DNA from: Zetaproteobacteria bacterium
GTDB taxonomy: Bacteria; Pseudomonadota; Zetaproteobacteria; Mariprofundales; Mariprofundaceae
NCBI GenBank assembly: GCA_002746295.2
Contig: NVWS02000115.1
Location: 1-39,064 of the forward strand
Length of the DNA stretch: 39,064 nt
Direction: 5' to 3'
Below the pieces are notes generated by a model that was not told the DNA's origin, ran no database searches, and saw only the letters and a list, made by a program, of their open reading frames with translations. Position 1 is the stretch's first letter. Every line of letters begins with the position of its first letter. This document shows positions 27,035 through 34,867 of this stretch, one piece after another. A program made the position numbers and the translations under genes.

Positions 27035-27439
27035 ATGAGCTTAAATGATACGTTAAAAAATGTTGTCGACAATGTAAGCGGAGCCTTGGGCTGTGGTGTG
27101 GTTGATTTACAAAGTGGTATGCTCTTGGGAGCGTACCACTCTGTTCCATATTTCACGCAATCATTCTTGGACGCTGTGGGTGCAGCCGCAGTGGATATGA
27201 TCCGTGGTCGTAATGTTGTTGCAGTACAAAAAATGATAGCAACACAACGTGGTGCTGATAAAGCACCTGGATTCACAGAGATTCAAATGACCTCTGAAAA
27301 TACCTATCACTTTGTATCTGTAGTTCCTGGTAAACCCAATGCTTTGGTTATTTTGATTACCAGCAAGCAAACCAATTTGGGTATGGGTTGGGCAGGTTTA
27401 CGTCAAGCATTGCCAGAAATTGCTCCGAAATGCCCTTGA
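27035..27439 (+). CDS. Roadblock/LC7-like protein, copy 1
   Basis: This is a 134-residue cytoplasmic protein resembling the roadblock/LC7 (MglB-like) fold. GCGVVDLQSGMLLG near residues 19-32 corresponds to the first strands, a long central helix with FLDAVGAAAVDM follows, and a C-terminal strand-helix ALVILITSKQTNLGMGWAGL matches the family's NLG segment. Such proteins dimerise and regulate small Ras-like GTPases or scaffold them, but no MglA-type GTPase is in the window. TAGGAAAG precedes the ATG. It is a tandem duplicate of the gene at 27636, with the upstream GGATGAAA-TTAGGAAAGTTTGTT segment also repeated. A strong terminator follows 23 nt after the stop. Confidence 0.75.
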   Translation: MSLNDTLKNVVDNVSGALGCGVVDLQSGMLLGAYHSVPYFTQSFLDAVGAAAVDMIRGRNVVAVQKMIATQRGADKAPGFTEIQMTSENTYHFVSVVPGKPNALVILITSKQTNLGMGWAGLRQALPEIAPKCP

Positions 27440-27462
27440 AAACGTATGTTGGATGACTATGG

Positions 27463-27488
27463 AAAAGCCTGCTTTTGCAGGCTTTTTT
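27463..27488 (+). terminator. Rho-independent terminator after roadblock gene 1
   Basis: AAAAGCCTGC (27463-27472), loop TTTT, then GCAGGCTTTT (27477-27486) and two further T form a perfect 10-bp stem. A near-identical hairpin ends the second copy's region at 28214. Confidence 0.95.
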
Positions 27489-27530
27489 ATGTTTAAGGTA
27501 AACCTTGGAAGCGATCAGCATGAAGCCTGA

Positions 27531-27560
27531 TTGACATGAATTTGTTATGGGTACTATCAT
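27531..27560 (+). promoter_or_regulatory. Promoter of roadblock gene 2
   Basis: TTGACA (27531-27536, full consensus), an 18-nt spacer and TATCAT (27555-27560, 5 of 6) lie about 75 bp before the ATG. With the preceding terminator this gives copy 2 its own transcript. Confidence 0.6.
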
Positions 27561-27635
27561 CCGCTGCGATGGTGAGAGGTATCTTGTGGTATTTCTTGAC
27601 TTAGAATTTAATGGATGAAATTAGGAAAGTTTGTT

Positions 27636-28040
27636 ATGAGTTTAAATGATACATTAAAAAATGTTGTGAATAATGTAAGCGGTGCCTTGGGTTGTGGTGT
27701 TGTGGATTTGCAAAGTGGCATGTTGTTGGGCGCACATCACTCCGTACCTTACTTCACACAATCATTCTTGGATGCTGTGGGTGCTGCGGCAGTGGATATG
27801 ATGCGTGGGCGTAATGTGAATGCTGTTCAAAAAATGATGGCAGCACAACGTGGTGTAGAGCAGGTATCTGGATTTACTGAAATTCAAATGACCTCTGAAA
27901 ATACCTACCACTTTGTCGCTGAAGTCCCTGGTAAGCCCAATGCTTTGGTCATTTTAATCACCAGTAAACAAACCAATTTGGGCATGGGTTGGGCAGGTTT
28001 ACGTCAAGCATTGCCTGAAATCGCCCCCAAGTGTCCTTGA
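27636..28040 (+). CDS. Roadblock/LC7-like protein, copy 2
   Basis: This protein has 134 residues, the same length as copy 1, with about 15 substitutions clustered in the middle (around residues 65-105). The N-terminal 30 residues and the C-terminal NLGMGWAGLRQALPEIAP block are almost unchanged. Synonymous differences outnumber amino-acid changes by eye, so both copies look maintained by selection. An in-frame ATG at 27615 exists, but the ribosome site TTAGGAAAG and identity with copy 1 support 27636. Its terminator is displaced 173 nt downstream by repeat sequence. Function is unknown beyond the fold; the two could form a heterodimer. Confidence 0.75.
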   Translation: MSLNDTLKNVVNNVSGALGCGVVDLQSGMLLGAHHSVPYFTQSFLDAVGAAAVDMMRGRNVNAVQKMMAAQRGVEQVSGFTEIQMTSENTYHFVAEVPGKPNALVILITSKQTNLGMGWAGLRQALPEIAPKCP

Positions 28041-28065
28041 TGTAGGCCTTCGACCATTGATTGAC

Positions 28066-28138
28066 TGTTATTCCCGAAATTTTGTGTCGAGAACCTTTCA
28101 TCTCAGTAAATCCTCGACAAAAGCATTTGAGGATGATG
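28066..28138. repeat. Two-hairpin intergenic repeat, copy C (diverged)
   Basis: This copy has the same orientation as copy A. It shares TTATTCCCGAAAT, a middle segment, then AATCCTCGA and AAGCATTTGAGGATGATG. It is 73 bp long because of a few extra bases in the spacer. The second hairpin, ATCCTCGA (28110-28117) with TTGAGGAT (28127-28134), is intact with one G-U pair; the first has one mismatch. It lies between roadblock gene 2 and its terminator. Confidence 0.7.
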
Positions 28139-28213
28139 TTTGGAGTGTAGGGACAGGTCTTGTGCCTGCCTTCGGGGATAAGGTTATTTTTAGTTAAACG
28201 CGTAACATTCGTT

Positions 28214-28244
28214 AAAAAGCCTGCTTATTGCAGGCTTTTTTTTT
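28214..28244 (+). terminator. Rho-independent terminator upstream of tmk
   Basis: AAAAAGCCTG (28214-28223) pairs with CAGGCTTTTT (28231-28240), with a 7-nt loop and four more T. The stem repeats that of the roadblock gene 1 terminator, so it is probably the original terminator of copy 2. Confidence 0.93.
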
Positions 28245-28282
28245 GAATGAATCATTAACTATATTACACAAGGAGTTGGCAC

Positions 28283-28903
28283 ATGCATCATTTTATAAGT
28301 TTTGAAGGTGGTGATGGCTGTGGTAAAAGCACACAACTTCAACAAACCGCAGCTTGGTTACGTCAACAAGGTCAGCAAGTATTGGAAACAAAACAACCCG
28401 GTGGCACTGGTTTGGGTTTGGAGATTCGACGCTTGTTGTTATCAGGTGAATTTCCCCCCGTTTCTGAATGTGAATTGTTCATGTTTTTGGCAGATCGAGC
28501 CCAACATGTGAAAGAAGTGATTCAACCTGCTTTAAAGCAAGGTCAATGGGTGTTGTGTGATCGTTATTCTGATTCAACCTTAGCCTATCAACTGGCAGCA
28601 CGTGGTTTGGATTGCGGTGTTAATTTACGCCCCATGTTGGCATTTGCTGAAATGGGTTGTGTTCCAAAACAAACCTTTTGGTTGGATGTGAGCATAGAAA
28701 CGGCCTTATTACGTATAAAAAAACGACAACAAAAAGGTGAAAAAAACAACCATTTTGATGATGAAACCATGACCTTTCACCAACGCGTTCATCAAGCTTT
28801 CGAGAGTATTTATATAGAAAATACGACACGGGTTGTACGCTTGGATGCTTCTCAACCCATTGAAGTGATTCAACAACAGATTCGTCAAAGCATTATATGC
28901 TAG
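28283..28903 (+). CDS. tmk: Thymidylate kinase
   Basis: Tmk phosphorylates dTMP to dTDP for DNA synthesis. The 206 residues fit the family. The P-loop FEGGDGCGKST is at 8-18, the conserved DRYSDSTLAYQ near 93-103 includes the DRY/DRH motif, and a lid region with KKRQQKGEKNNHF lies near 150-162. AAGGAG precedes the ATG. It overlaps holB by 7 bp, the usual tmk-holB pairing. Confidence 0.96.
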   Translation: MHHFISFEGGDGCGKSTQLQQTAAWLRQQGQQVLETKQPGGTGLGLEIRRLLLSGEFPPVSECELFMFLADRAQHVKEVIQPALKQGQWVLCDRYSDSTLAYQLAARGLDCGVNLRPMLAFAEMGCVPKQTFWLDVSIETALLRIKKRQQKGEKNNHFDDETMTFHQRVHQAFESIYIENTTRVVRLDASQPIEVIQQQIRQSIIC

Positions 28904-29859
28904 CCCAAGGTATTTTGGGACATGCTGACACACAACAGCGATTTTCAGATTTATATCGACAGAAAAAACTCCCCCATGCTTGGATGATTTATGGTATGCA
29001 AGGTATGGGTAAAGCCATGCTGGCACATACAATGGCACAAATTTATGTCTGTGAATCCCTCAGACCCGATGGGCAGGCATGTGGTCAGTGTCACGCATGT
29101 GAAATGGTGCTTGGCGGTTCACATCCCGATTTGGCGCAAGTTGGCTTGGACTGGGATGAAAAAAAGAAACGCTTTCGACGGGATATTCGTGTGGAACAAA
29201 TTCGTCATGCATTGGATTTTCTCACCTTAACGGGTATGAGAAGTGAGCGACGTGTGATGATTATAGATGATGCGAACCGTATGAATTTAGCAGCAGCCAA
29301 TGCTTTATTAAAAGGTTTGGAAGAACCTGCTGAAGGCGCACTTTTGTTGATGGTTTGCCATGATTTGAGCGCACTACCTGAAACCATTCGCTCACGCTGT
29401 ATGTTGGAACACTGCTCACCGCTTGCGCTGCATGATGTACGAACTGTTTTAAAAAAGATGGCATTGCCCCAAACATCATTGCTATTGGCTGAAAACTTGG
29501 CCAAAGGATGCCCTGGGCGTGTTCAAGCACTCAATGATGAAACCATCGCCTCGGCATGTTTACAATGGCAAACATTGACACAATCTATTCAATATGCGGA
29601 TTTGGGTGAAATTGAAGCATGGCTTCAAAAGTATGTTCAGAAGGTTCCAAATGAATTAATTGTGTCTATACTGGTGGAGCCTTTACAGCATACTATACAG
29701 GAATGGATGGGTGATTATGAGCTGTCTGAAAAAATATATATTGCGGTTCAAGGCGTTTTGACATGGGAACATGATGTGCGTGCACATGCTTTACGCCCCG
29801 TCCCATCCTTGTTAGCACGCATACTTCAGGTTCGCAAGGTATGGAAACAAGCTGCTTAA
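28897..29859 (+). CDS. holB: DNA polymerase III subunit delta'
   Basis: The delta' subunit is the stator of the clamp loader. The 320 residues include a degenerate Walker A (GMQGMGKAML) as expected for a subunit that does not hydrolyse ATP. A zinc-binding set of four cysteines runs from CESLRPDG to CGQCHAC, followed by a DDANRMNLAAANALLKGLEEP segment and the IRSRC motif of clamp-loader subunits near 170. The C-terminal collar domain is poorly conserved but of normal length. Its ATG lies inside the 3' end of tmk. Confidence 0.94.
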   Translation: MLAQGILGHADTQQRFSDLYRQKKLPHAWMIYGMQGMGKAMLAHTMAQIYVCESLRPDGQACGQCHACEMVLGGSHPDLAQVGLDWDEKKKRFRRDIRVEQIRHALDFLTLTGMRSERRVMIIDDANRMNLAAANALLKGLEEPAEGALLLMVCHDLSALPETIRSRCMLEHCSPLALHDVRTVLKKMALPQTSLLLAENLAKGCPGRVQALNDETIASACLQWQTLTQSIQYADLGEIEAWLQKYVQKVPNELIVSILVEPLQHTIQEWMGDYELSEKIYIAVQGVLTWEHDVRAHALRPVPSLLARILQVRKVWKQAA

Positions 29860-29934
29860 ATGATAAATTTTGTTTGCCAATGGCATCATGAAACCTAAGC
29901 TCGCGGTAAATTGAAAAGCATAGGAGTTTAATTG

Positions 29935-30687
29935 ATGAAAAAAATTCATGGTGTTTTATTGGCAGGATCCATGGTGTTGGCTGGAACACAAGTATCAGCA
30001 GCAGCCTTTACAATTCAAGGTTTGCAGGCTATAGGACAAGCAAATTTTCAAAATATATCGGATGATTTATCCGCAGCGATTTGGATGAACCCAAGTAACT
30101 CTGCTGAGCCGCATTCAGCAGGTATTATCCCTGTAGGTTTTCAAGTCGGTGTGGAAGCCACTTCTTTGCAAGTAAATAGTACAGCTTGGCAAAAACTGGG
30201 TAATGCAGGGCAATCAGGTATGATTATTCCTAAATTACGTATTTCAGCAGGTATTCCTTTTGGTTTGGATTTCAGCTATATGTACACCGCGATTCCACAA
30301 TCAAATATTAAAATTACGGGTTATGAAGGGCGTATTGCCTTTGGTTCGATGATTCCTTTACCGATGGTTGAGTTCAATGTACGTGCGTATCAAAGTAAAT
30401 TGACTGGCGTACCCGAATTAAGTGTGAAAGACACAGGGTATGCAGCCATGTTGGGGGCAGATTTGCCTATCTTTAAACCTTATATTGAAGTGGGACAAGT
30501 TCAATCCACATCGACACCGCAAGGCATTGCTGCAACGGGCGGTTTTTTGAAAGAATACAAAAAAACATCGACCACCATGGCCATCGGTGCGAAAGTATCT
30601 ATTTTCCCATTCTTAAATCTAACGGGTGAGTATGCGACAGTGGGAAGTAAGAAGCTGTATACATTAAAACTAGCGGCTGAATTTTAA
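29935..30687 (+). CDS. Small predicted outer-membrane beta-barrel protein
   Basis: This 250-residue protein has a clear signal peptide: a KK start, a hydrophobic core and cleavage after VSA near residue 23. The mature part alternates polar and hydrophobic residues in short strands and ends in LKLAAEF, the terminal phenylalanine pattern recognised by the BAM complex. An early FTIQGLQAIGQANFQNIS-like stretch recalls FadL/long-chain porin N-termini, but the protein is much shorter than FadL. TAGGAG gives an 8-nt spacer to the ATG at 29935. It is monocistronic with its own strong terminator. The specific function is unknown. Confidence 0.75.
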   Translation: MKKIHGVLLAGSMVLAGTQVSAAAFTIQGLQAIGQANFQNISDDLSAAIWMNPSNSAEPHSAGIIPVGFQVGVEATSLQVNSTAWQKLGNAGQSGMIIPKLRISAGIPFGLDFSYMYTAIPQSNIKITGYEGRIAFGSMIPLPMVEFNVRAYQSKLTGVPELSVKDTGYAAMLGADLPIFKPYIEVGQVQSTSTPQGIAATGGFLKEYKKTSTTMAIGAKVSIFPFLNLTGEYATVGSKKLYTLKLAAEF

Positions 30688-30710
30688 TTTGTAGTATCAA
30701 ACTCGATTGA

Positions 30711-30753
30711 AAAAGCACTTAGGCGTCTGATTGACCCTAGGTGCTTTTGTTTG
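30711..30753 (+). terminator. Rho-independent terminator after the barrel gene
   Basis: AAAAGCACTTAGG (30711-30723) pairs with CCTAGGTGCTTTT (30736-30748) over 13 bp with one wobble, and GTTTG follows. It is the longest stem in the window. Confidence 0.93.
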
Positions 30754-30774
30754 TTCACGTGGGTAAAACGTGAA
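30754..30774. promoter_or_regulatory. Perfect inverted repeat upstream of glgP
   Basis: TTCACGT (30754-30760) and ACGTGAA (30768-30774) are perfect 7-bp inverted repeats around a 7-nt centre, 34 bp before the glgP start. The symmetry fits a dimeric regulator site or a 5' hairpin. No known consensus is matched. Confidence 0.4.
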
Positions 30775-30807
30775 GCCTATCCAATTATACCCCAAGGTGT
30801 TTTTATT

Positions 30808-33330
30808 ATGACCGAGCAAGAAGCAAGAATGCGTAGAATTACAGATGTTCCATGTGTGGGTAAAACGAGCGCGGACTTAGTCCAAGGTATTCAGCGTCAT
30901 TACCTGCGTACATTGGGGCAACACACATCAAGCCATGTAAAAAATTATAAATATCAAGCCTTAGCTTTTGCTATTCGAGATCGTTTGATGGAATGCTGGA
31001 AAAACACCAAAGATGCGCATGAAGAACAAAATGGTAAACGTGCTTACTATTTATCTTTAGAATTTTTGATGGGTCGTGCTTTGGGCAATGCGGTATTAAA
31101 TTTAGGCTTGGATGAGGAAGTGGTTAAAGCCTTACATGATTTGGGGCTTGATTTTGAAGAAATAGTTGAAGAAGAACGTGATGCTGGCTTGGGTAATGGT
31201 GGTTTAGGACGTTTGGCAGCTTGTTTTGTTGATAGTTGTGCCACCTTACAATTGCCTGTGACAGGTTACGGTATTCGTTATGAATATGGCATGTTTCGTC
31301 AACATATTGAAAATGGTTATCAAATGGAAGATCCTGATCATTGGTTGCGTGGTGGTAATGTTTGGGAAGTTGAACGTTCTGAATATACCCAACGCATTCA
31401 CTTTGGTGGACGCTCTGAGTATTACCATGACGATCAAGGCAATCTTCGTGTGCGTTGGGTCGATAGCAATGACGTGTTAGCAGTGCCTTTTGATACACCG
31501 ATTCCAGGCTATAAAAATGGTACGGTGAATACCTTGCGTTTATGGAAGTCCGCAGCCACCGATGAGTTTGATTTGGGTGAGTTTAACGCGGGTGATTATG
31601 CAGGCTCTGTCGCTTCTAAAAATGAAGCCGAACATATCTCCATGGTACTATACCCCAATGATTCCAGTGAAAATGGTAAAGAATTACGTTTGCGTCAACA
31701 ATATTTCTTAGCCCCTGCCAGTATCAAAGACGTCTTGCGTCAATGGGTGAATGTCCACGGTGAAGATTTCAGTGAATTTTCGGCAAAAAATGTATTTCAA
31801 CTCAACGATACCCACCCAACCGTATCGGTGGCTGAATTGATGCGTATTTTGATGGATGATTATCGCTTAACATGGGATGAAGCTTGGGATATTACCCAAC
31901 ATACCATGGCTTATACCAATCATACCTTGTTACCTGAAGCCTTGGAACGTTGGTCTGTTTCATTGTTTCGCAGTTTGTTGCCGCGTGTATTGGATATTAT
32001 TTATGAAATCAACGGACGCTTCTTGGCAGCATTGGCGCAAAAATATCCAGGCGATGTTGAACGTCAACGTCGTATGTCCATCATTGAAGAAGGTGATGTA
32101 CAACAGGTGCGCATGGCATATTTAGCTATTGTCGGAAGTTTCTCCATCAATGGTGTGGCGCAATTGCATTCTGATTTGTTGGTTGAAGGTTTGTTTGCTG
32201 ATTTTTATGCACTTTGGCCTGAAAAATTCAACAATAAAACCAATGGTGTGACCCAACGTCGTTGGATGGCATGGTGCAATAAACCATTAAGTGCGTTGAT
32301 TAGCAGCGAAATTGGTGATGACTGGATTACCCAGTTAAGCGAATTACAACAGCTTGAGTTACGGGTAGATGATGCGAATTTTCGTGAACAATGGTCAGCA
32401 TGTAAACGTCAAAATAAAGAACGTTTATCGAAAGTCGTAGAAGAAGTTTGTGGTGTCACATTCAACCCAGATGCGATGTTTGATATTCAGGTGAAACGTA
32501 TCCATGAATACAAACGTCAACAATTGAATATTTTGCATGTGATTCACCTGTATGACCGCATCAAACGTGGCGATACAGCCAATTGGACGAATCGTTGCGT
32601 GTTGATTGGTGGTAAAGCTGCCCCCGGTTATTATATGGCAAAACAAATCATCAAGTTGATTAACAATGTTGCCGAAGTGATTAACAATGACCCTGATGTT
32701 GGGAATAAATTAAAGCTTGTTTTCTTTCCCAATTACCGTGTATCGGCGATGGAAATCATTGCGCCCGCAGCCGATTTATCTGAGCAAATTTCAACAGCAG
32801 GTAAAGAAGCATCGGGAACTGGTAATATGAAGTTCATGATGAATGGTGCGATGACCATTGGTACGTTGGATGGTGCCAACATTGAAATTCGTGAAGAAGT
32901 GGGCAATGATAATTTCTTCTTATTTGGTCTCACAACGGATGAAGTTGAAGCGATTCGTCCAACTTATACGCCAAACAACATCATTGCTGCGGATGAGGAT
33001 TTCAAACGCGTCATGGACTTGATTGAATGTGGTCACTTTAGCCAGTTTGAACCAGGTTTATTTGCACCGATTACAGGCTCGATTCGTTGCCATGATGATC
33101 CTTGGTTGGTGGCTGCTGATTTCCGTTCATATATTGATGCACAACAGAAAGCCGCAGAAGCCTACCAAGATAAAGAGCGTTGGCAGCGTATGAGTATTTT
33201 GAATACAGCATACAGTGGTAAGTTCTCCACTGATCGTACGATGGAAGATTACAACCGTGAAATTTGGCATTTAACACCCACACCGCCAAAAGATGAGACT
33301 TGTGTTCCTCCGCGACACTTATGTGACTGA
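30808..33330 (+). CDS. glgP: Glycogen/alpha-glucan phosphorylase
   Basis: GlgP releases glucose-1-phosphate from alpha-1,4-glucans using pyridoxal phosphate. The ATG at 30808 (AAGG 10 nt upstream) gives 840 residues, typical for the family; a TTG at 30751 opens the frame earlier, inside the preceding terminator, and is rejected. The PLP signature EASGTGNMKFMMNGAMT with Lys 675 and the following GTLDGANIEI are intact. Active-site segments such as LGNGGLGRLAACF and NGVTQRRW are also present. No other glycogen genes are in the window. The final Asp codon and stop lie in the left end of a transposed element (33326-33608). Confidence 0.96.
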   Translation: MTEQEARMRRITDVPCVGKTSADLVQGIQRHYLRTLGQHTSSHVKNYKYQALAFAIRDRLMECWKNTKDAHEEQNGKRAYYLSLEFLMGRALGNAVLNLGLDEEVVKALHDLGLDFEEIVEEERDAGLGNGGLGRLAACFVDSCATLQLPVTGYGIRYEYGMFRQHIENGYQMEDPDHWLRGGNVWEVERSEYTQRIHFGGRSEYYHDDQGNLRVRWVDSNDVLAVPFDTPIPGYKNGTVNTLRLWKSAATDEFDLGEFNAGDYAGSVASKNEAEHISMVLYPNDSSENGKELRLRQQYFLAPASIKDVLRQWVNVHGEDFSEFSAKNVFQLNDTHPTVSVAELMRILMDDYRLTWDEAWDITQHTMAYTNHTLLPEALERWSVSLFRSLLPRVLDIIYEINGRFLAALAQKYPGDVERQRRMSIIEEGDVQQVRMAYLAIVGSFSINGVAQLHSDLLVEGLFADFYALWPEKFNNKTNGVTQRRWMAWCNKPLSALISSEIGDDWITQLSELQQLELRVDDANFREQWSACKRQNKERLSKVVEEVCGVTFNPDAMFDIQVKRIHEYKRQQLNILHVIHLYDRIKRGDTANWTNRCVLIGGKAAPGYYMAKQIIKLINNVAEVINNDPDVGNKLKLVFFPNYRVSAMEIIAPAADLSEQISTAGKEASGTGNMKFMMNGAMTIGTLDGANIEIREEVGNDNFFLFGLTTDEVEAIRPTYTPNNIIAADEDFKRVMDLIECGHFSQFEPGLFAPITGSIRCHDDPWLVAADFRSYIDAQQKAAEAYQDKERWQRMSILNTAYSGKFSTDRTMEDYNREIWHLTPTPPKDETCVPPRHLCD

Positions 33331-33608
33331 TGTTACGCACACCGCCTCATCATCATCGTGGCGCGACTAAAGTCGCACTTCCGATATATTTAACTTTAAT
33401 TTCCTCAGCGCCTCCGCAGTAAAAAAGCTTTCGCAACCCCACGCAATACACTGAAATATCCGCTTTCAAGATTCACCGCGAAGGCGCGGAGAACAGCCAA
33501 GTTGGAAATGAGGCTTTAGCCTCGCATTCACATAGCTCTCCGACAAAAGCACTCGGGGGGGTGACGATGAGACTGACGCTAATTTTCAATCAAGTGCGTA
33601 ACATCAGT
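33326..33608. mobile_element. MITE-like element with 15-bp terminal inverted repeats
   Basis: ACTGATGTTACGCAC (33326-33340) is exactly inverted at 33594-33608, and TATGTG is duplicated just outside (33320-33325 and 33609-33614). The 283-bp interior has no coding frame. It holds hairpins GCGACTAAAGTCGC (33363-33376) and GAGGCTTTAGCCTC (33510-33523), imperfect inverted arms at 33401-33424 and 33472-33493, and half of the 68-bp repeat (33532-33566). This accounts for most of the 437-bp gap between glgP and the DUF3467 gene; the remainder holds a terminator and about 100 bp with no recognised signal. Confidence 0.85.
33532..33566. repeat. Half-copy E of the two-hairpin repeat
   Basis: ATAGCTCTCCGACAAAAGC and ACTCGGGGGGGTGACG correspond to the right half of copy A with several changes. 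It lies wholly inside the MITE-like element. Confidence 0.6.
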
Positions 33609-33632
33609 TATGTGATTAAGATGGGAATGTAG

Positions 33633-33664
33633 AAAAGGCGAGTCTTGATGACTCGCCTTTTTTA
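33633..33664. terminator. Bidirectional terminator after glgP
   Basis: AAAAGGCGAGTC (33633-33644), loop TTGAT, GACTCGCCTTTT (33650-33661) and further T form a perfect 12-bp stem. It probably once lay about 15-20 nt after the glgP stop and now lies 302 nt away because of the inserted element. The A-rich left side may also stop transcripts of the convergent DUF3467 run. Confidence 0.92.
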
Positions 33665-33767
33665 TTGTTCGTGATATTGAAGTGTTCATAAAGTCAGCTT
33701 ACACATACAGTATGTTGATGATGTGCTACAACCATGCCTGCGTAAATTCTTGATGGATTATCGACCT

Positions 33768-34070
33768 TTAATGCCGAACCACATGATCGGGAAGCTGTGG
33801 CATGACAGGAGCGATCTCACCAAAACGAGTTTCATACTTTTGAATATTTTCCTGTAAGGCTGCCACCATACGCTTGGCATGACTCGGGGAAATCACCACA
33901 CGAGCATTCACCACTGCCGAAGGTGCAGTGGTTAAAATAAAATCCAAAATAAATTCTTCTTGGGTATGGGATGCAAGCATTTGATTGGCATACACACCAC
34001 GTTGAACTTCGGGTGGTAGTTGAACCTGCATTTCTTGTGGGTTGGGCTTGTTTTCATTCCCTTCACTCAT
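33768..34070 (-). CDS. DUF3467 protein
   Basis: This small soluble protein (100 aa) has the DUF3467 pattern: an N-terminal GVYANQ segment, EEFILDFI, then APSAVVNARVVISPSHAKRMVAALQENI. The family's function is unknown. The frame is open further upstream, but the ATG at 34070 has GGAG with a 6-nt spacer and overlaps the mazG stop as ATGA. It is the last gene of a tightly coupled four-gene run. Confidence 0.88.
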   Translation of the reverse strand: MSEGNENKPNPQEMQVQLPPEVQRGVYANQMLASHTQEEFILDFILTTAPSAVVNARVVISPSHAKRMVAALQENIQKYETRFGEIAPVMPQLPDHVVRH

Positions 34071-34867
34071 ATTGACTCCATAATCTCTTGTTTGGCTTGT
34101 TGATATAAAGCTTCCAAGGCATCCAATTTTAATTGTTTCAAATCCAAAGATTCTTTCGATGCTATATTTTCCATGCGACGAAAACGTGCATCGAATTTCC
34201 GATTGCTTTGCATCAAGCATAATTCAGCATCAATATTCAATTGTCTTGCAAGGTTGGTCAGGGTAAACAAGACATCACCAAATTCATCTTCTATACGCGA
34301 TTGTGGGTGTTGATGGCGAATTTCGTATGCCAATTCATCCAATTCTTCTTGCATTTTTTCAATCACATCATCGGGACGATCCCAATCAAAACCTACCCGC
34401 GCCGCGCGTTCTTGCTGTTTTTGTGCATAGGCAAGAGCGGGCAGGGGTGGGATACCATCCATCAAGCTTGTTCGCTCTTGATGTTCATCATCTTTTAAGG
34501 ATTCCCACTGTTCCAATAAATCTTGAGGCTTGGCATCAGCAAAGACATGCGGGTGGCGGTAAATCATTTTTACCACCAAGGTATCAATGACATCATCAAA
34601 ATTAAACTGTTTTTTTTCCTCAGCAATACAACAGTGAAACGAAATTTGCAGCAATAAATCACCCAGTTCACTTCTCAAATCTTGCCATTGGTTTGTTTGA
34701 TGAGCGGTTTCCATCGCTTCCAGCACTTCATGTGATTCTTCCAACAAGCATCGGCGTAAACTTTCAATCGTTTGCTTTTGATCCCAAGGACATTCTTCAC
34801 GCAATAACACCATCAAGGTGTGCAGTTGTTTGAACTTATTTTCAATGCTTAAAATACGCTCAGGCAT
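34067..34867 (-). CDS. mazG: Nucleoside triphosphate pyrophosphohydrolase MazG
   Basis: MazG hydrolyses NTPs and dNTPs to monophosphates and PPi, a house-cleaning and stringent-response role in E. coli. The 266 residues contain both tandem all-alpha MazG domains. The first has CPWDQKQT, EESHEVLEA and ELGDLLLQ (metal-binding Glu/Asp); the second has EELDELAYEI and EDEFGDVLFTL. It overlaps the ybiB stop by 8 bp and the DUF3467 start by 4 bp. Confidence 0.95.
   Translation of the reverse strand: MPERILSIENKFKQLHTLMVLLREECPWDQKQTIESLRRCLLEESHEVLEAMETAHQTNQWQDLRSELGDLLLQISFHCCIAEEKKQFNFDDVIDTLVVKMIYRHPHVFADAKPQDLLEQWESLKDDEHQERTSLMDGIPPLPALAYAQKQQERAARVGFDWDRPDDVIEKMQEELDELAYEIRHQHPQSRIEDEFGDVLFTLTNLARQLNIDAELCLMQSNRKFDARFRRMENIASKESLDLKQLKLDALEALYQQAKQEIMESI

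Noticed and set aside
30751-30807. Upstream TTG extension of glgP
   Set aside because: It begins inside the tail of the preceding terminator and crosses an inverted repeat; the ATG at 30808 fits the family N-terminus.
33326-33608. Hidden small gene between glgP and the DUF3467 gene
   Set aside because: No frame has a ribosome site or sensible protein; the sequence is made of hairpins and repeats.
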